Shown: piece after piece, positions 10,149 through 20,106 of the stretch
Numbering within the stretch: position 1 is the first letter of the stretch
Layout of the letters: each line of letters begins with the position of its first letter
NCBI GenBank assembly: GCA_963814955.1
Contig: CAWFEX010000015.1
Span: forward strand, 1-64,000
DNA: 64,000 nt
Source: DATCJA01 sp963814955
GTDB taxonomy: Bacteria > Acidobacteriota > Vicinamibacteria > Vicinamibacterales > UBA2999
Direction of reading: 5' to 3'
The notes under the pieces: model-generated
Seen by the model: only the letters and a program-made list of their open reading frames with translations
Databases searched by the model: none
Told to the model about the DNA's origin: nothing
Made by a program: the position numbers and the translations under genes

Positions 10149-10627
10149 GAATCACTCCCGACCGGCGCTGTCATGACAAAGACGCCGTCTCCGAGAGCGG
10201 CGGGAACTGTTCGTTGGCCATCCCGTCAGCACGCGCGCTCGGTGACGCCCGAACGCCGGAGCGGAAAGACAGTTCACCGGAAGACTGTACCGCGGCGTCC
10301 GAATAGTCGGTGTTCTGAATTGCACAACCCGACCTGAAAGCGTCGTCGCGATAGTCGAACCATCCGCGCATCCAGCTAGTCGTCCCGGGGGAAATGCGAA
10401 GCCTTCGCTCCCACCAGGTTGTCAACCACGCGGCCCCGGAAGCGAGGCTACGTCAGCAGATCAAAATGTCACGCGCAAACGTCACTTTCCGCCCTTCCGC
10501 GTCAGCCGAATCGTGATGAGAATCAAGAATTGGCTGCGAGAAGACGGTCTCTCGTCACGAATGGCGAAAATTCGATGTGAATTTGGCGGAGTGATTTGGC
10601 GGAGAGAGTGGGGTCAATCCGTGAAGG
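10149..10627. other. intergenic, nothing recognised
   Basis: About 480 bases between two minus-strand operons. It must contain the promoter of the cytochrome operon, but I cannot point to convincing boxes. No coding frame here resembles a known family. Confidence 0.5.
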
Positions 10628-11539
10628 TTATTTAGGGAAGCGCGGCCCCTGGTAGAACTTGAAACCGGCGAGGAGAAAATTCGCGGCGTCTCGATCGCCT
10701 TCGTGGCACGCCTCCTCGAGCTGCTCGTAGCCTGGCTCCTTTTCGCGCTCCAGCGGGAACACGATTGTCCATGGCCGCGTGTACACCTGTGCGTCCTCCA
10801 TGGTGGCCTGGTAGTGGATTGTGTCCGGGTCAATCATGGTCAGGCGCTCGACGATGCGCAGCGCGTCGCTGGCGAAGTGGCCCATCGAGTCGTACCACCA
10901 CCGGCCGTTTAGATTCGTCGTCTCAATGACAAGCGTGTTCCCTTCCCACCGGCCGAGTGAGTCGCCCATCCAGAGCTTGAGCGTGGGCCCGAGGTGGGGC
11001 CGGCCGTCCATGTGCACGACCCGGAAGATGTGCCCCCCCGCTTCATTCACGATGGTGATCGCGTCTCGAGACTGAGTAATCTGGCGGGTGCGGAAGTTGC
11101 CCATCTGCCGGGGCACGCCCGTCGGCAGACACTGCGCGTATGGGTCGATGTACTGCGTAACGTTCTCGTCGCGCTGCGCGCGGGCCCACTCATGATACGG
11201 AATCCGCCCGTCCGGCGGGTCGACGACCATCGTCACCGCGGGGCCGAAGCCGCCGGGCGCCGGATTGCCGGGATAGTCTTCGACGTTCTGAAAACCTTGC
11301 GCCAACGGGGCGGACCAGATGCCTTGCAAATCGGGCGTGCCATCGTGTGTTCGCGGCGGCGTGAACGTGCGGGCCTTGTCCAGCGCACACGGGTGGAATT
11401 TGGCGGACACGGAAGGACATCCCGAGACCACTGGCCGGTTCTTCGAGGCCTGACCAATCGCGGGAGAGACGGACCAACCGAGAACGGCGGCTACCGCAAC
11501 GGCACCCGCAACTGTGGTCCCGAGGTATCGAGTGGTCAT
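10628..11539 (-). CDS. secreted protein of unknown function, paralog 2
   Basis: A 303-aa exported protein (signal region GAVAVAAVLGWSVSPAIGQA) with GTPDLQGIWSA, LWMGDSLGRWEGNTLVIET and DALRIVERLTMIDPDTIHYQATMEDAQVYTRPW spread across it (quoted in parts). The same landmarks occur in the preceding gene, so the two are tandem paralogs. The family is common in Acidobacteriota and Planctomycetes and has no established function. ATG 11539 is preceded by GGAG eight bases upstream. The upstream frame reads into this gene without a stop because of a likely one-base error near 11575. Confidence 0.75.
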   Translation of the reverse strand: MTTRYLGTTVAGAVAVAAVLGWSVSPAIGQASKNRPVVSGCPSVSAKFHPCALDKARTFTPPRTHDGTPDLQGIWSAPLAQGFQNVEDYPGNPAPGGFGPAVTMVVDPPDGRIPYHEWARAQRDENVTQYIDPYAQCLPTGVPRQMGNFRTRQITQSRDAITIVNEAGGHIFRVVHMDGRPHLGPTLKLWMGDSLGRWEGNTLVIETTNLNGRWWYDSMGHFASDALRIVERLTMIDPDTIHYQATMEDAQVYTRPWTIVFPLEREKEPGYEQLEEACHEGDRDAANFLLAGFKFYQGPRFPK

Positions 11540-12328
11540 CGTGTGCTCTCCGGAACCTGCCACGAGAAGCATTCGGTACTCGAGCAATCGGAACTGCCGC
11601 TCGCGGTGACGGTAGAGGATCATGCTCATCTTCCACGGTCTGGTGAACACTTCCGGGTCCTCGATGGTCGCTTCGTAGTTGATGTGATCGGCGTCGAGCA
11701 GCGTGTACCGTTCGATGACGTGCAGCGCCGTGCTGTGGAAGTTGCCGGCCCGGTCGAACCACGTCTCGTCGTTGAAGTCGGTGACATCGACGACGAGCGT
11801 GTCGCCGTCCCAGCGGCCGCGCGAGTCCCCCATCCACCAGTAGAGCGGCCCGCGTGGATGTGGAGAATCCATGAAGATGTTGCGGACCGTATGCGCGTAC
11901 TCATACAGCAGCGTCACCTGCTTGGACGTCTGCGCGATCTGGAACGGGTACGGCATGTATGTCGCGCGCGGCACTCCCGGCATGAAACATTTGCTTTCAG
12001 GATCGGCCGTCTGCCGGTTCTTGAAGTTTTCCTGCTTGCGGGCCAGCATCTCCGGGCGGTACGGCAGCTCGTTGCCCTCGACTACCCCCTGTCCCGCCGG
12101 AACTCCTGGCGCGGCGTTGTGATCCTGAATATCCCACACCGCCGTGTTCATCGCTTGCCACACGCCGGACAGGTTCGGCTTACCGTCGGCCGTTCTCGGA
12201 ATCGCGCCGCCCTGGGACGGCGGCGCCTGCGCACCCACGAAAACGATCGTCAGTCCGATCGTGAGACCCAGCGTCGCCGTGGCCGCCAGCATCAGACCGC
12301 GCGCGGCGAGGCCGCGGGCCGCGGTCAT
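11536..12328 (-). CDS. secreted protein of unknown function, paralog 1 (frameshift at 3' end)
   Basis: About 263 aa with a signal peptide (LMLAATATLGLTIGLTIVF) and the landmarks GKPNLSGVWQAMN, WWMGDSRGRWDGDTLVVDV and INYEATIEDPEVFTRPW shared with its downstream paralog. As written it fuses in frame to that paralog. Dropping one C near 11575 changes LLEYRMLL to LLEYECFSW and gives a TGA at 11536-11538 overlapping the next ATG as ATGA, the normal arrangement. The start overlaps the DUF6152 stop in the same ATGA manner. Confidence 0.7.
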
Positions 12329-12723
12329 GGACGGCCAGCCGCTTCGGTCGCGCCGAGGAAGAAATTGCGTCCATCGGGGAGCTTGACCGAGGTACCGTTG
12401 GCGGTCGGCGTACCGTTCTTCGCCTGATAACCCTCGACGACGACCTCGGTGCCGGCGGGGAAATCGGCGGGTCTCAGCCCGCGGCGGACCAGCGTGTTCG
12501 GACTGCCAGCCTCGATCGCCCAATTGACGACCTTGCCGTCGGGGCCGGTGACGTCGATGTAAATCCAGCCGTGCGGATTCGACCACTCCATTTTCGTCAG
12601 CTTGCCGCGCAGCGTCACCGGCTTGTCGCCGTCGAACTGCGCCGCGAACGAATGGTGCGCTCGCGCCGGCCCGGCGACCGCAATGATCGCCACTGCCGCG
12701 GCGAGAACTCGTATGGGCCTCAT
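12325..12723 (-). CDS. DUF6152 family secreted protein
   Basis: A 132-aa exported protein with signal peptide (VLAAAVAIIAVAGPARA) and the family hallmark HHSFAAQFD directly after the cleavage site, then KMEWSNPHGWIYIDV. This matches DUF6152, a small OB-like fold of unknown role. ATG 12723 has AGGAGG four bases upstream; an adjacent ATG at 12726 is too close to that site. The stop overlaps the next start (ATGA), so translation is probably coupled. It lies 26 bases after the TonB receptor gene. Confidence 0.82.
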   Translation of the reverse strand: MRPIRVLAAAVAIIAVAGPARAHHSFAAQFDGDKPVTLRGKLTKMEWSNPHGWIYIDVTGPDGKVVNWAIEAGSPNTLVRRGLRPADFPAGTEVVVEGYQAKNGTPTANGTSVKLPDGRNFFLGATEAAGRP

Positions 12724-12748
12724 CATTCCTCCTGTGGCAGCGCGCCGC

Positions 12749-15611
12749 TTAGAACACGAACCGGAAGCCGAGCTGGAGCATGCGCGGCTGGTACGCCACG
12801 TTGGTGCTCCGCACCGGCCGCCCGTACGCCGGGCTGACCTCCTGCGTGGTGTAGTTCCCGTAGTTGGCTCGGTCGAAAAGATTGAACGCCTCGATGATTC
12901 CAGCAATCGAGCGGCTCCCGCCGAGCGCAAACGTGCGCTGCACGCGCAGGTCGACCCGGTGGATGGGCTCGCCCACGAAGTCGTTGCGCGGCACGACCGT
13001 ACCGTTTGGACGCAGTCGCAGCTGGCCGCCGCCGCCGACGTCGCGCAGGTCGGTACCGTAGCTGGTGGCGTATCGCTGGCCTGAGCCGTAGAAATACAGC
13101 CCGCTCAGTTGAAACCCATATCCCACCTGCCAGATGCCGTTGAACACCGCCCGGTGCCGCTGGTCCTCGGCGGCCAGCGAGTACTCGCCGCCGAAGTCCG
13201 GCGCGAGCGGGAACGTCACCGGCTCGAGGCCGCTCACAGGCATGGCGACAGCGTCGCGTGTCACCGACAGTAGGTAGGTGCCCGACGCCTGCCATCCATT
13301 CCGCATGCGGCGCACGAAACCTGTTGAAAGCGCGTGATAGTTCGAGCGTGCCCCCTCCTGAATCCAGTTGTCGACGCGGCCCCAGTCCGGATACGGACGC
13401 CGGCTGATGTCAGAGAAAGGATAGTTGGCGCCAGTCGCGGGGTTGTAGCTCAGATTGACGTTGTGGCCGGTCGCGTTCCACGCGGCGTTGCGCTCACCCG
13501 TGAAAACGTAGTCGGCTTCGACCGACGCGGTGCTCCCGAGCTGGCGCTGCAGGCCGATCGACGCCTGGTAGCTGTGAGGAATGACGGCATTCGGCCCGAA
13601 TATCGTGAAGGGCAGTTCACGGCGCAGACATCCCGGGACGTTCCTGGTCGAACAGAGATTCGCGAGGACCTGGTCGTAGGTCGGTCTTGGACCGTTCCAC
13701 GGGTTGGCCGCGAAGTCGGGACGGCCGTCGTTCGGCGTTTCAGGGCTGAGTTGCTGGCTGAACGCGCGCGTGAAGTGCGGGTTGTGGACGTCGCCGAAAT
13801 ACTTGCCGACGCCGCCGCGAACCACCGTCACTGGCGTCAGACCGAACGCGAAGCCGAACCGCGGCGCGACGTTGTTGGTGTCGTTCGGCCGGTCCGGCGG
13901 CAGGAACGGCGGAATCCCGACGCTGTTTTCGAACGAGTTGGTCTGCACGTCGTACCGGACACCGAGATTGAGCGTCAGCCGCGATGTCACACCCCAGTCG
14001 TCCTGAATCCACGCGCCGTACACGTGACGGGGTGTCACGAGCCGGAAGTCGCCGATCCCCTGCCGCCAGCGCACGGTGATGGGCGAGAGCGCGGCCAGAT
14101 TCCACGTGGACATGTCGAAGAGATCGGGGAACAGCGACTCGATGTTCGCCGGAATCGGACCGCCGCGCGCGTCGAGCTGGCCGTTACAGACGTTGCAGAA
14201 GAAGTACACCATGTTGTGGTAGATGTATTCGCCACCCATTCTGAAGTCGTGGCGCCCGCCGCGCTGGAACGAATATGAGAACTCATCGCGGATGGAATAG
14301 TCGTCCTGCGTCGGCCGCTGCGGGGCGAAGGTGCCCGTGCCGATTGTCAGACCGCGCAACTGGATGTTGGGCGATCCGAATCCGCCGGTGACGTCCGCGA
14401 GCGGATTCTTGACCTCGCTGTCGTTAGACCACCCGCTGCCGGCGTAGCCGGCTTTGATCTGGTTCAACCCACGCGTCCCGAGCACGCGGGTGAAGTCCAG
14501 GTAGAGCTGACTGGACTTGTTATCCGCGACCACGGAGCCCGCCGGCGTCGTGGTGGCGCTCCCGGCTGAATACGGAATGTGCTCCGCCCAGTTATTGGCT
14601 CGAAACGACAGGCGGGACTGCTGAGAGAACTGCATGTCGAGGCGAATACCTGCTTTCCGTTCCCAGCGCGTGCCCACCAGATCCAGATTGAATTGCCGAT
14701 ACGGCGTCGTCCACGTGGAGGTCTGAGGTTCCCGCTCGTACTCGTAGTTGCCGAAGAAGTGGACGCGATCGCGCCGGATCGGTCCGCCGAACGTGCCGCT
14801 GATCTGCTGATTCGAGTACCTCGAGACGCCGGCCCACGACGTGATCGGCGGCGTTGAAACGGTCGTTGCGGAAGTAGCCGGCCACAGTTCCGGCCGGCGT
14901 GTTGGTGCCCGACTTGGTGACCGCGTTTACCTGCACGCCCATCGACCGGCCCTGCGTCGCGTCGAACCGGTTCGCGATGAACTCGAACTCCGCGATCGCG
15001 TCGCGGCTGTAGCGCGGATTGGCTCTGTTGTACTGAACGTAGTTCGTCACCTGCTGGCCGTCGAGGTTGAGCTGATACGTGCCGCGCGCCTCGCCACCGA
15101 CGGGAGCCTCGGCCGTGGCATTGGTCCTCGATCCCGGCGTGAGGGAGGTCAGGTCCAGCCAGTTGCGGCCGTTGACCGGCAGCTCCGAAAGCTGGCGCGG
15201 ATCGACGTTGCCGCCCAGCTGCGACGAGGCGCGATCGACGAGCGGCGCCTCCGCGGTGACCGTGAGCGTTTCCTGAAGCCCCGATGGCGCCATCTCGAAG
15301 CTCACCACGATTTGCTGTCCGACCAGCACCTCCAGCCCGGTGCGCGTCAGCGTCGCAAAGCCGGGCAACTCCAGCACCACGCGATACGTGCCGGTGCGCA
15401 CCGCCACACGAAAGCCGCCGCGCTCGTCGGTCACAGTCTCGAAGCTATTGCCCGTCGCCTCGTGCACTGCTGTGACCGTGACGCCTGGCAGCACGCCACC
15501 TGTCGCGTCCCGGACCGTACCGCCGATCGATGCCTCCTGCGCCCAGGCAACAACGGGCAGCGCAAGAATGAAGGGAATGCCGAGCAGATGGCGGACGAGG
15601 CGTGAAGTCAT
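12749..15611 (-). CDS. TonB-dependent receptor, carboxypeptidase-regulatory type, one frameshift
   Basis: An outer-membrane receptor of about 950 residues. After the signal peptide (LLGIPFILALPVVAWA) comes a carboxypeptidase regulatory-like domain (ASIGGTVRDATGGVLPGVTV), then a plug region with LPVNGRNWLDLTSLTPG, then the barrel, ending in aromatic MLQLGFRFVF as barrels do. This is the Oar-like layout typical of Acidobacteriota. One extra base near 14822 splits the gene; RYSNQQISGTFGGPIRRDR continues in the next frame. The substrate is unknown. DUF6152 and two secreted paralogs follow in the same operon. Confidence 0.85.
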
Positions 15612-15765
15612 TGGTCCCCCTGCGAAGTGGATCACGCGAGTTGTCAGCTGGCGGTTCGCGCGGCGATTATGGACGCCGCAGAACGAGCGGGTCAAGGTGG
15701 ACACGCGACTTCGCCTGGAGGCGGCAACGATGCGGGCAACTCGCGCTTAGAAGCTGCGACAACTC

Positions 15766-15905
15766 TGAGGGTGATTTCGCGGCCGAGCCTGAACCGTTCG
15801 AACTTCCGTGCCCCGAACGGTGATCGCAGTTCCGCAGCGTTTGGCGCAATCACGCAAACGTACGATCCGCGCCAGGTGCAGCCTGGCGTGAAGGTGAACT
15901 TCTAG
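15766..15905 (+). pseudogene. C-terminal fragment of another TonB-dependent receptor
   Basis: About 45 codons on the plus strand read LNRSNFRAPNGDRSSAAFG, then AITQTYDPRQVQPGVKVNF and a stop. Acidobacterial TonB-dependent receptors end in just this way (FNRxNFxxPNG...FGxIxxTYDPRQVQxGxKxxF). No receptor body lies upstream; instead the head-to-head start region of the 15611 receptor is there. It is therefore a remnant of a lost receptor gene. Confidence 0.65.
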
Positions 15906-15942
15906 GTTGAGCGTGTAGCAGCGATGTGATGCTGCGCCGCGC

Positions 15943-16398
15943 TTAGTTTCGATCGCGCTCGCTCACGTCGAACGTGTCAGCCTCGGGTGACTCCGGCGTC
16001 GCACGGAAGCGAGGCTGGTCAACCGGCGGCATGGCACGGGGTCGGCGGCGCCGACGTGCAGGCGCCTCGGGCCGACGCCGGCGAGCGGCCGGAGTCTCGA
16101 TCACCGCCTCGCGCTCGGCTTTCCGCTTAGTCTTTCCCGCGCGCAACGCCTCCCTTTGCTGCTTCTGTACTCGGGCATCCGCCTTAGCCAGCGTGCGACG
16201 CGCTTCCTGGGTCGCTGTGTCGGCTTTCCGGGCGGTCTTCTCCGCCTTGCGGTGGGCTTTCTTGGCCTTTTTGAACGCCTTCCGCGCGCGCCTCAGTTTG
16301 TCCTCTGACGCCGCCGCTGCTGCCGCCGCAGACTTCTGGTCGCGATCGGCCGCTTCCACGGCAGCCCGCAGCGCGCGGAGATCGTTACTCTTCGCCAT
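15943..16398 (-). CDS. Lys/Ala/Arg-rich histone H1-like or coiled-coil protein
   Basis: A 151-aa basic protein. Residues 1-90 are helical and rich in Ala, Lys and Arg (KAFKKAKKAHRKAEKTARKA). Residues 95-120 carry arginine clusters (ARRRRPEAPARRRRRPRA). The tail is acidic (EADTFDVSERD). GGAGG lies seven bases upstream of the ATG. The make-up resembles histone H1-like DNA-binding proteins, but no domain is certain and a structural coiled coil is possible. Confidence 0.65.
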   Translation of the reverse strand: MAKSNDLRALRAAVEAADRDQKSAAAAAAASEDKLRRARKAFKKAKKAHRKAEKTARKADTATQEARRTLAKADARVQKQQREALRAGKTKRKAEREAVIETPAARRRRPEAPARRRRRPRAMPPVDQPRFRATPESPEADTFDVSERDRN

Positions 16399-16523
16399 CG
16401 TGTTTCCTCCGTATCCGAGCCGGGTTGCCGGAGCATATCTCAGTTGTGTAACGCGGAGATTCGCGGTCTGGATCAGTCACGCTGACGGACGTGGCGGGAC
16501 ACGAGAGGCGATTTCCACTCCTA

Positions 16524-16619
16524 CTGAGGCTGCAAGGGGTCACCGATTGCATCAAGGCGTTCTCGGAAACGGACGTCACCGAGGATTTGAAGAGGATCGA
16601 CGTGCCGACCCTGATCTAG
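16524..16619 (+). pseudogene. fragment of an alpha/beta hydrolase (non-heme haloperoxidase)
   Basis: About 30 codons read LQGVTDCIKAFSETD, VTEDLKRIDVPTLI and then a TAG. Non-heme chloroperoxidases contain the segment DCIKAFSETDFTEDLKKxDVPTLxxHGDDDQ before the catalytic Asp. The fragment stops exactly before that Asp and nothing upstream matches the rest of the enzyme, so it is a dead remnant. Confidence 0.6.
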
Positions 16620-16700
16620 TGGTCACGGCATCTCACACGGCTGATTTGGCGCTTCACGCAAATTTACATATCTGACACACCACGTGAGTAAGGTAACCAT

Positions 16701-16877
16701 GTGGCGTTTCGACCCTCCCTGAGGCTCCAATTCACGTTGGGCATGGTACAGATGTTTGGGGCCGTCGTCGCCTTGGTGCTGGTCGTTTCCATGGGCCTCA
16801 CCCGAACAGCGATTGTCATCGCTGCATTGACGACCGCGTGTACAGTCTGGAGCCGCCTTCTCTTTCAACGCCGATAA
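16701..16877 (+). CDS. 58-aa two-helix membrane protein
   Basis: A short frame beginning with GTG 16701 behind AAGGTAACC. It encodes two hydrophobic helices (MFGAVVALVLVVSMGL and TAIVIAALTTACTVWSRLL) separated by TRT and ends with basic FQRR. No family is recognised. Composition and ribosome binding site make it a plausible real small membrane protein. Confidence 0.5.
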   Translation: MAFRPSLRLQFTLGMVQMFGAVVALVLVVSMGLTRTAIVIAALTTACTVWSRLLFQRR

Positions 16878-17132
16878 CGACCATCGGCCGCTGGCTACTT
16901 GTCGGCCTCGTCGCGCTCTCAGGGTGCGGCCGCGATCAAGTGGTCTCCGATTTCGATGCCCTGGCCGCAGCTATTCAGCCGGCCGCCTCGCATTCGACCC
17001 GCCCTTCCCTCGTCCGTGCTGACAATGGCCAACGGCTGTGTGGCAATTCACGGTTCCAATGGGATGGGCTGAGTGTCGGCCGCTGCCACTGCGAGGCACA
17101 GGGGCGACGGCCGCGCTCAACGACGTCGGTCT

Positions 17133-19373
17133 TCAAAACTTGACGTTGTACAGAAGTTTGAAGTTCCGGCCCATTTCAGGCGCAAGGTCCTTGATCAGGG
17201 AGAGATGATTCCGGTACAGCTCGTCGGTCACGTTGTCCAGGCGGGCGGTCACGGTGTGCAGCGCTCTCCCGGACTGGACGGAATACACCGCAAACAGACG
17301 CAATAGCCCGTATCCGTCGGTTGTGGTCTCTTCGCGTAACACGCGATCCTGCTTCGCGACTGCGGTCACACTTCCACCAACCTGGAACGCGTTGTACTGA
17401 TACCGTAGTCCGACGTTCGTGCGAAGCGGCGGCATGCGAGGTAAGGGGTCGTCTGTCTCTTTCAAGGCGCCCCGGACGTAGTCAAGCGTGAATTCGGCGA
17501 ATAAGTTCGAGGTAAGCCCGAAATCGCCGTGGGTTTCGATGCCCTGGAGCACGCTGTCGGCGGCGACGTTTTGGACGATCGGGAACTCCTCCGCTTCCGC
17601 GATATCGAGCTCGCGGCTCGAGAACCGATCTGCGAATTGGTCGAGCCGTCGTTCGAGGTCTTCAAGGCTGATAGGCCGCCGAAACACGAAGTCGGAAATG
17701 TCATTGCGGAAATACGTGATTTCACCGGACGCACGCGCATGTCGCCACCGCATGGATACATCGAATCCGAGTGCATGTTCTGGCGTGAGGTCGGGGTTGC
17801 CGATCTCGAACGCGAAATTGCCCGGATGCGGCCCAAAGTAGAACAGCTCCTCGAGGGCGGGGACGCGGGCCGCGCGTGCCAGACTCACCGCAATGGTGAG
17901 TCGCTCGTTGGCGGCTGCGGGCGTGAACAGCAATCCGACCGATCCCGATCCGGCGGTGAAACTTCGCTCGCCCTCACCATCAGGCGAATAACGCGCATGG
18001 TCGACGCGCCCCCCGAACTGTAATGTGACGTGCGGCCACGCGACTTCTTCGAACACGAAGGCGGCAGCACCCCGCTGATCGACGTCAGGCGATAAGACCT
18101 CTGCGCCGCTGGCGCCGAACCTACGGTTCAGCAACCATCCTCCGAACTGTCCCTTGAGGCGTCCGAGCGCCTGATGACCGGCCATCAACTCGACTTCTTC
18201 GGTGTCATTGGTGAAAGACGTGCCAACCTCGTCACCTTCCAATTCGTCGTGCTTGTAGCGGCGCAAGGTAAATGTCGCGCGGTACGAATCGAACAAGCCG
18301 GTCAGCCCCTGCCCACCGGCCCGGAAGCCGACCGAATGACGCCGTGGGGTGAGTTGAACATTCCCTTCTTCGACGATCGGAATGCCGTACTTCGTGTCGT
18401 CATACCCGTAGCTGCCGCCGACATAAGTATTCGCGCCAGTCCATGACAAGCCCACGTTGCCGAAGCCGCTACGCGACTGCGAGTTGTCCAGATCCCCTTC
18501 GGGTGTCGCGACGTCGCCCGAACGTCGTCCTCCGCCGCCCGCATGCAACGCGAAGCGGCCGGTGCCAGCGCGGATGTCAGCTGCGGCCCCGCCCTCGTTG
18601 GCTGCGGATCCGACATCGACCGTCGCATTCCCGGAATACCCTTCTAGCCGCCGCGTCGGAATGTCCTCCGTAATCACATTGACGAGGCCGCCAATCGCGT
18701 TCGCACCATAGAGCAACGTGGCGGGGCCTCGTACGACTTCGATACGTTCCGCAGCCGCTGGATTCACGGTCACTCCGTGATCCCCAGACTGACTCGACAG
18801 ATCGCCCATGCGCTGGCCGTCCTGGAGAATCTGCACGCGATCCCCGTCGAGCCCGCGGACCACCGGCCGTGATGGCGCGGGACCGAAACTGCGAGCGGCC
18901 ACACCCGGTTGATTTTCCAGAGTGTCGCCCAGCGACATTTCGACCTGCTTCGTGAGTTCTTGGCCGGTCAGCACCGCCGTAGGCTGATACACCTCGAACT
19001 GACTGCGAGCATCACCCGTCACAGTGGTGACTTCCTCGAAGTGCAATTCCGGATCGATTGAAAAGTCGATCTGCGGGGCCGCCGTAGTCGAGACCATGAT
19101 TTCGATGCGACGCGCCGAATAGCCTTGTGAGTGGACGGACACGTGGTACGTGCCGGCCGGCACGTCCTGAAACGCAAAGGTCCCGTCGGCACCGGACGTC
19201 GTTGTGCGCCGGAGTTCGTCGATCTGAACCGTGGCGTCGGGAATGGGATCGCCCGACAGCGAATTGACCAACCGACCGGTAAGCGTGATGCCGGTCTGCG
19301 CCGCAAGGTGGACGTTGATCGCCACTGCAAGGGCCAGCACGGCGCACGCGAGAACACGCGTACGTGACAACAT
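17133..19373 (-). CDS. TonB-dependent receptor, ZnuD-like (probable metal uptake)
   Basis: An intact outer-membrane receptor of 746 aa. Order: signal peptide (VLACAVLALAVAINVHLAAQ), carboxypeptidase-like domain (ITLTGRLVNSLSGDPIPDA), plug with SLGDTLENQPGVAARSFGP and PVVRGLDGDRVQILQDG, and a 22-strand-type barrel ending NFKLLYNVKF. The plug signature and length match ZnuD-like receptors, which import zinc or related metals; the metal here is inferred. GGAGG lies five bases upstream of ATG 19373. The small His/Cys-rich secreted protein 90 bases upstream fits a metal role. Confidence 0.85.
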   Translation of the reverse strand: MLSRTRVLACAVLALAVAINVHLAAQTGITLTGRLVNSLSGDPIPDATVQIDELRRTTTSGADGTFAFQDVPAGTYHVSVHSQGYSARRIEIMVSTTAAPQIDFSIDPELHFEEVTTVTGDARSQFEVYQPTAVLTGQELTKQVEMSLGDTLENQPGVAARSFGPAPSRPVVRGLDGDRVQILQDGQRMGDLSSQSGDHGVTVNPAAAERIEVVRGPATLLYGANAIGGLVNVITEDIPTRRLEGYSGNATVDVGSAANEGGAAADIRAGTGRFALHAGGGGRRSGDVATPEGDLDNSQSRSGFGNVGLSWTGANTYVGGSYGYDDTKYGIPIVEEGNVQLTPRRHSVGFRAGGQGLTGLFDSYRATFTLRRYKHDELEGDEVGTSFTNDTEEVELMAGHQALGRLKGQFGGWLLNRRFGASGAEVLSPDVDQRGAAAFVFEEVAWPHVTLQFGGRVDHARYSPDGEGERSFTAGSGSVGLLFTPAAANERLTIAVSLARAARVPALEELFYFGPHPGNFAFEIGNPDLTPEHALGFDVSMRWRHARASGEITYFRNDISDFVFRRPISLEDLERRLDQFADRFSSRELDIAEAEEFPIVQNVAADSVLQGIETHGDFGLTSNLFAEFTLDYVRGALKETDDPLPRMPPLRTNVGLRYQYNAFQVGGSVTAVAKQDRVLREETTTDGYGLLRLFAVYSVQSGRALHTVTARLDNVTDELYRNHLSLIKDLAPEMGRNFKLLYNVKF

Positions 19374-19462
19374 GATCGCCTCCAAGAGAGATGCCCCTCT
19401 CGACGCCGGCACGCGGCGTCATTGAATATGAGCGCCAAGCCTTACCGGCTTGGCCCTACTAA

Positions 19463-19834
19463 CTACGTGAGAGATGCAACCGGCGGAGGCGCTCGGAGCG
19501 GTGGCTGCACAGCGGTGCCGTTGTCGGCAGCCGCGCAGACGTCAGGAGGGACAATGCGAGCAGCCTCGACACAGGAGGCCGCTACGGTAGGAACGCGAGT
19601 TAACAGCCGAAACGATCGGGACCAATGACAGACCGCACAATGCTGCGGCGAGGGGTCAGCTGTGCCGGAAGCGCTGCCGACACGATGCGCAGCGTGGTCG
19701 TGTACGACTATAGGGGCAATTTCGCTGTCGGAATCGTGATGGGTGCCGAAGGTGTGTGGAGTCGCCAGGGCGAGGAGCGACAGCAGCAGAACCGGCCCGA
19801 CCGCTGATGCCCGCGTACGACACCACTTCAACAT
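19463..19834 (-). CDS. small His/Cys-rich exported protein (DUF2946-like)
   Basis: A 123-aa protein with an export signal (GPVLLLSLLALATPHTFG) followed by His-rich THHDSDSEIAPIVVHDHAAH and then PQHCAVCHWSRSF. The HxxCxxCHW motif is that of small DUF2946-like proteins found beside metal-responsive TonB receptors. It probably binds a metal ion in the periplasm. The start at 19834 is the first ATG before the signal sequence; longer in-frame starts add only an unconvincing leader. It directly precedes the ZnuD-like receptor on the same strand. Confidence 0.6.
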   Translation of the reverse strand: MLKWCRTRASAVGPVLLLSLLALATPHTFGTHHDSDSEIAPIVVHDHAAHRVGSASGTADPSPQHCAVCHWSRSFRLLTRVPTVAASCVEAARIVPPDVCAAADNGTAVQPPLRAPPPVASLT

Positions 19835-20106
19835 CAAGGGCTTACGGTAATGACAGCGTCGTGTTGTGTCAAGGGTATGCGCCGACCCTGTCAAAGCCGA
19901 CCCGGAAGTGCCGGACTGAGACCTGTCGGGATGGAACCTATGAGTCTCCCGGCATTCACGCTCCCTGATTTTCACAAATGCGCGTGTTCTGCTCGCAATG
20001 CAGTACACGCCGCTCGGGGCTGGAGCCCTCTCATTGGGACGCCACGTCCTTGGATGGCTCTAGCCCCTACGCGCAGCGCAGAATCCTTGTGCAGAGTCGC
20101 CACCGT

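Noticed and set aside
10994..12427. 477-codon plus-strand frame opposite the tandem secreted paralogs
   Set aside because: High GC leaves stops rare on the antisense strand. The minus-strand proteins carry signal peptides, paralogous motifs and ribosome sites; the plus frame has none.
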